From NCBI RefSeq assembly GCF_035222375.1, contig NW_026946363.1, positions 5,022,001 through 5,086,000 of the forward strand: DNA of 64,000 nt, read 5' to 3'. The position numbers and the translations under genes were made by a program. The DNA comes from Podospora pseudocomata (lineage: Eukaryota; Ascomycota; Sordariomycetes; Sordariales; Podosporaceae). The notes under the pieces were generated by a model. That model did not search any database and was not told the DNA's origin. It saw nothing but the letters and a program-made list of their open reading frames with translations. Below are positions 61,094 to 64,000 of the stretch, in pieces. The stretch's first letter is position 1, and each line of letters opens with the position of its first letter.

Positions 61094-61689
61094 TTACAGC
61101 TCTTTCACCCTCCTTGTCTTTTTCCTTCCCCTGGTGTCCTCCTCATCTGACCCATCGGGTCCGAACACCCCCAGAAAATACAAACTCCTTACAGCGAAGA
61201 GAAACCCCTTTACCCACCGGACGTGTCAGCGAATATACCACAACAATGGATTGAACTTACAGTAGCACCCAAGTTTCCCCAAGTCATCTCATTCCACCTC
61301 AACATCCCAACCGACTCTTCCCACCCAAGAATACGGCATGTAACAGCCATGTGTCCAATGTCAGCCAACCACAGCGCCCAGAGGTAGCTCCTCACGACTT
61401 TGACCTCGGTGGTACTGTGAAGGACAAAGAGGCCGAGGAGGAAGGCGAGGAAGTACATGTTTCCTAGTTGTTGGGAGACCAGGAGGGATTGTTCTGGAAA
61501 TGATAGCATGGGGGTTGGTGTTTGAGCTGCGAGGAAGTAACGGGGGAATACAACGGCGCCAATAGTGCCGGAGATGCTGAGGCATGTGGTTAGTGGGTGA
61601 CGTCGAGAGCGACCAAAGAGATCTTACAGTGATATTGGCTCTGCTATTGTAAAGACAAAGCGAGGGAAGGCTGGAAGTTGGGAGGTCAT
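61094..61689 (-). CDS. Small fungal four-helix membrane protein (DUF7704-like)
   Basis: Three exons (61628-61689, 61261-61576, 61094-61207) give 163 residues. The junctions are TIAEPIS|LISGTIGAVVFPRYFL and MTWGNLGAT|GFLFAVRSLYFLGVFG. The exon 3 acceptor (GTAAAG, 53-nt intron) was chosen because only this frame continues the membrane protein. Four hydrophobic segments are visible: SLISGTIGAVVFP, MYFLAFLLGLFVLHS, YLWALWLADIGHMAVTCRIL and FLFAVRSLYFLGVFG. The C-terminal tail is short and basic. The start MTSQLPAFPRFVFTIAEPIS and the WLADIGH region resemble the uncharacterised fungal DUF7704 family as I remember it. No biochemical function is known to me. The gene lies between PET191 and pirin on the same strand. 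Confidence 0.75.
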
Positions 61690-62445
61690 TTTTGGGAGAG
61701 TGTCGTTGTCTATACAAGTTGGAGCGTGTGTATCAGAACTGAATTTCAATGACGCTGTCAACAAACTGAAGTGATGCAGTTACAGGATGCGAGTTTGAGG
61801 GAAGAGCCAATTGATGCGCAAAATGAGAACAGTATGAACTCGAACATAAAAAGTAGTAATATATCAGCCAAGGCTTGTTTTAAACACTCAGTTCATGCCA
61901 CGACTCCTGAGATCAACCGGCTTTCATAACCACGTCCCTCCGCCTCCGTTCAGGCAACTAGAGGGTTAGGGTCACAAACCGACACCTCACCTGGCCAGTG
62001 CTCACCAGCGCACAGATAATTTGCAGTTTCCCCAGATTTTGCAGGCGTGCACAGACCACTCCCACTCAAGTACAAATTCAGCAAATCCCTACCAGAATTT
62101 CAACTCTTCTTTCCCTTTTTCTTCTCCATCCAAGTGCAGGGGTTTTACGCGTATCAGTGAGGATTCGTCCGAGATCGCGTTTTTGCTAGTTGAAAACTAC
62201 ATACCTGACCGCTCCTGCCAGGCTTGTACTGGTAGGGAATTTTTGTAACCTCTCTCTCCTTGTGGGATTTCTCATCTCTTCATTGCTGTCGGTCTGCGGA
62301 TCGTGGTGAGGAAGACGTTGGTCATACATGACATGTGAAGCACTGGGCCGGGTTTGAAAGTTTATCCGAACATATAAAGTCTATTAAAATCAAGTCTTGC
62401 AACTGGGTATCACATTCTGCTTATCTGATCAACAGCCAACCATGC
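61690..62445. other. Spacer between the DUF7704-like gene and pirin
   Basis: 756 bp with a second short telomere-like box, GGGTTAGGG, at about 61963-61971. No coding signal. Confidence 0.4.
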
Positions 62446-63513
62446 CTACGCGGTATCCAAAACCACAACCTCAGCCTCGACTTCGCCAACACTTTCCACC
62501 CAGAGCTTATCTCCCTTGTTCACTCCTTCGATGAACGCTCCATCTCCCTCCTTCAATACAGCATCGTCTCTCCCATCCAACCTGATACTCGCCTTCCCTC
62601 CCTTGGTCATGGGCAAGTGAACAAAAACCTTCCTCTTGTTCTGCTCCGTCACATTCCCTCTTCCTCCCACAATCCATTCAAACTTGCCACCACCAGTGAT
62701 AATCCCCGCCCCCATCAAGAAGTCAGCATGAATAGGAATTGTCCCTTCGACCACCGCCTCCGCCTTGGCCTCTTGTTCAGCAGTAGCGTCCACACCCCCC
62801 TTCAGCGGACTTAAAATCGTCACAAACCCTTTCCTCTTATCCTCCTCACTAAAATGCCTGGTATGATACCTCGGCTTCAGCCCTCTCTTCCAAGGCAAAG
62901 CCCAAATCTGCAAGAAGTGGACAGTATCCCTCCTGTGCTCGTTGAACTCTGAGTGAGCGATCCCCGTTCCGCCGGTGGTGAACTGGATGTCACCGCGCTT
63001 CATGCGGTAGAACTGATCGGGGGAGACATTGTCACCCTCGGCGCCTTTGGTGAGCATGGAGTCGCGGTGGGTGAGCTCGCCGGAGAGGATGTAGGAGAAG
63101 ATTTCAAAGTCGCGGTGGGGGTGGGTTGGGAAACCGGATTGGGGCTTTACGCGGTCTTCGTTGAGGACGCGGAGGGAGCCGAAGCTGGTGTAGGAGGGGT
63201 GGTACCAGTTTGCAAAGGAGAAGGAGTGGTAGGTGTTTAGCCAGCCGTGGTCCGAGTGGCCGCGGGTGGAGGAGAGATGGGGGGTGATTTTGGCGTGGTG
63301 GAGGGTGCGAGACATGGTTGTTTTGGCGGTGTTCATGTGTGATGGGGTGGTGATGTTGGGGTTGGTGGTTAGGCTTGTGAGGTGGGTTGTTAGGGTGAGG
63401 ATGGTGGTGCCTGTGTATGTGGTCAAGATTTGAAGAATGTCAGGCTTGTAGTATGTGAGGATGATTGCGAAAAATGCGATCAGAATTGAGAGGAGAAGGA
63501 AAGGACGCCTCAT
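62446..63513 (-). CDS. Pirin-family protein with N-terminal membrane anchor
   Basis: A single-exon frame of 355 residues from the ATG at 63513 (MRRPFLLLSILIAFFAIILT). The frame is open further upstream without an ATG. Residues 1-25 form one hydrophobic helix after two arginines, then a Thr-rich linker. The pirin double cupin starts near residue 67 (MSRTLHHAKITPH): STRGHSDHGWLNTYHSFSFA, FPTHPHRDFEIFSYILSGEL, QFTTGGTGIAHSEFNEH. The metal ligands HPHRDFE and the later His and Glu are present. Pirins are Fe(II) cupins linked to transcription or quercetin dioxygenase activity and are usually soluble. The internal ATG at 63315 would give a classic soluble pirin of 289 residues, so two forms are possible. 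Confidence 0.88.
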   Translation of the reverse strand: MRRPFLLLSILIAFFAIILTYYKPDILQILTTYTGTTILTLTTHLTSLTTNPNITTPSHMNTAKTTMSRTLHHAKITPHLSSTRGHSDHGWLNTYHSFSFANWYHPSYTSFGSLRVLNEDRVKPQSGFPTHPHRDFEIFSYILSGELTHRDSMLTKGAEGDNVSPDQFYRMKRGDIQFTTGGTGIAHSEFNEHRRDTVHFLQIWALPWKRGLKPRYHTRHFSEEDKRKGFVTILSPLKGGVDATAEQEAKAEAVVEGTIPIHADFLMGAGIITGGGKFEWIVGGRGNVTEQNKRKVFVHLPMTKGGKASIRLDGRDDAVLKEGDGAFIEGVNKGDKLWVESVGEVEAEVVVLDTA

Positions 63514-64000
63514 ATAGATTATAGGATTGCTTCTCGATGGAGGCGAGAAGAAGCTGGTAGACACTGGATTGGGAGAGAAGTCGTGACACGATGCTTAAGT
63601 GAGATTGAGTGATCATATATTCATGTATTAGAGACCTAGGGTTCTAGATCATCATTTTCCGATCTCTGGATTGCTTTGTCTTCATGATGGTTGAGGGTGG
63701 TGGAGAGTTGCCTGCCGAGACTTGCTGACCGACGATTACCTCATGATTATCCTTCAGCTGCGGCATCGCGCCTCGGCTTTTGACGGCCCGATGAGTAAGC
63801 GTTCAACATAACAACATCAACATTTCCTACTTGCAGGCTCGTCCATTCTCGTGAGGATCATGTTGAAAATCAACCTTTTGGTTTCGTTACGTCGCAGTAT
63901 GGGACATTATCTGAACGAGAACGGAGGTGCCACCTGCCCACATAATGATTGACACACAAATAAGTTGGCCCATATTTTATCTACACCTTAAAGGATGACT
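63514..64000. promoter_or_regulatory. Upstream region of pirin to window end
   Basis: 487 bp with no coding signal. It holds the pirin leader and promoter at its left end. Nothing else is recognised. Confidence 0.4.

Noticed and set aside
1-64000. Search for LTR elements, other transposons, CRISPR arrays and metabolite clusters
   Set aside because: No long terminal repeats, transposase or reverse-transcriptase motifs, spaced direct repeats or synthase domains were recognised by eye. A repeat-library search would be decisive.

Overview
The window looks like nuclear DNA of a filamentous ascomycete, probably a sordariomycete close to the Sordariales. The evidence is short introns (about 50-90 nt) with GT..AG ends and CTRAC-type branch sites, dispersed single tRNA genes, and genes restricted to fungi: a DASH-complex subunit, a RAM-pathway SOG2 protein, a Rom2-type Rho GEF and a DUF7704-like membrane protein. 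The Cu/Zn superoxide dismutase reads very close to my memory of the Neurospora protein. I saw no transposon, LTR element, CRISPR array or secondary-metabolite cluster. Exon boundaries were worked out by hand from splice signals, reading phase and conserved protein motifs.

Layout. 1-6.7 kb: the end of an SH3-domain gene (+), tRNA-Gly, an MFS transporter (+), and SOG2 (-). 9.9-11.9 kb: a Pcl-type cyclin (-), preceded by the largest empty stretch, about 9.35 kb with no recognisable gene (11944-21296). 21.3-25.3 kb: the RNA helicase SUB2 (-) diverging from RNase P subunit RPR2 (+), which converges on the DASH subunit HSK3 (-). 27.2-29.8 kb: a ketopantoate-reductase-like protein with a long disordered tail (-). 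29.8-37.4 kb: mostly empty, with an intron-bearing tRNA-Ala and one doubtful exon. 37.4-47.8 kb, all minus: phosphopantothenate-cysteine ligase (CAB2), a mitochondrial Mg2+ channel (MRS2), tRNA-Gly and a Rho1 GEF (ROM2). 50-57.3 kb, all plus: SOD1, Tudor-SN and transaldolase. 57.9-63.5 kb, all minus: an endopolyphosphatase-like membrane phosphoesterase, the cytochrome oxidase assembly factor PET191, a DUF7704-like membrane protein and a membrane-anchored pirin.

The genes are mostly housekeeping and do not form an operon-like pathway. Loose themes are RNA processing (SUB2, RPR2, SND1), polarity and wall signalling (SOG2, ROM2), mitochondrial function (MRS2, PET191) and redox or pentose-phosphate metabolism (SOD1, TAL1). 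The points most worth a second look are gene-structure oddities: a 662-nt first intron in SUB2 that stops translation at once if retained, micro-exons of 12 and 19 nt in TAL1, an in-frame open alternative acceptor in CAB2, a coding minisatellite in SOG2, a telomere-like box upstream of PET191, a reductase-like protein lacking the usual dinucleotide-binding pattern, and two non-genic stretches open in all three forward frames. I found no convincing undescribed multi-gene system.
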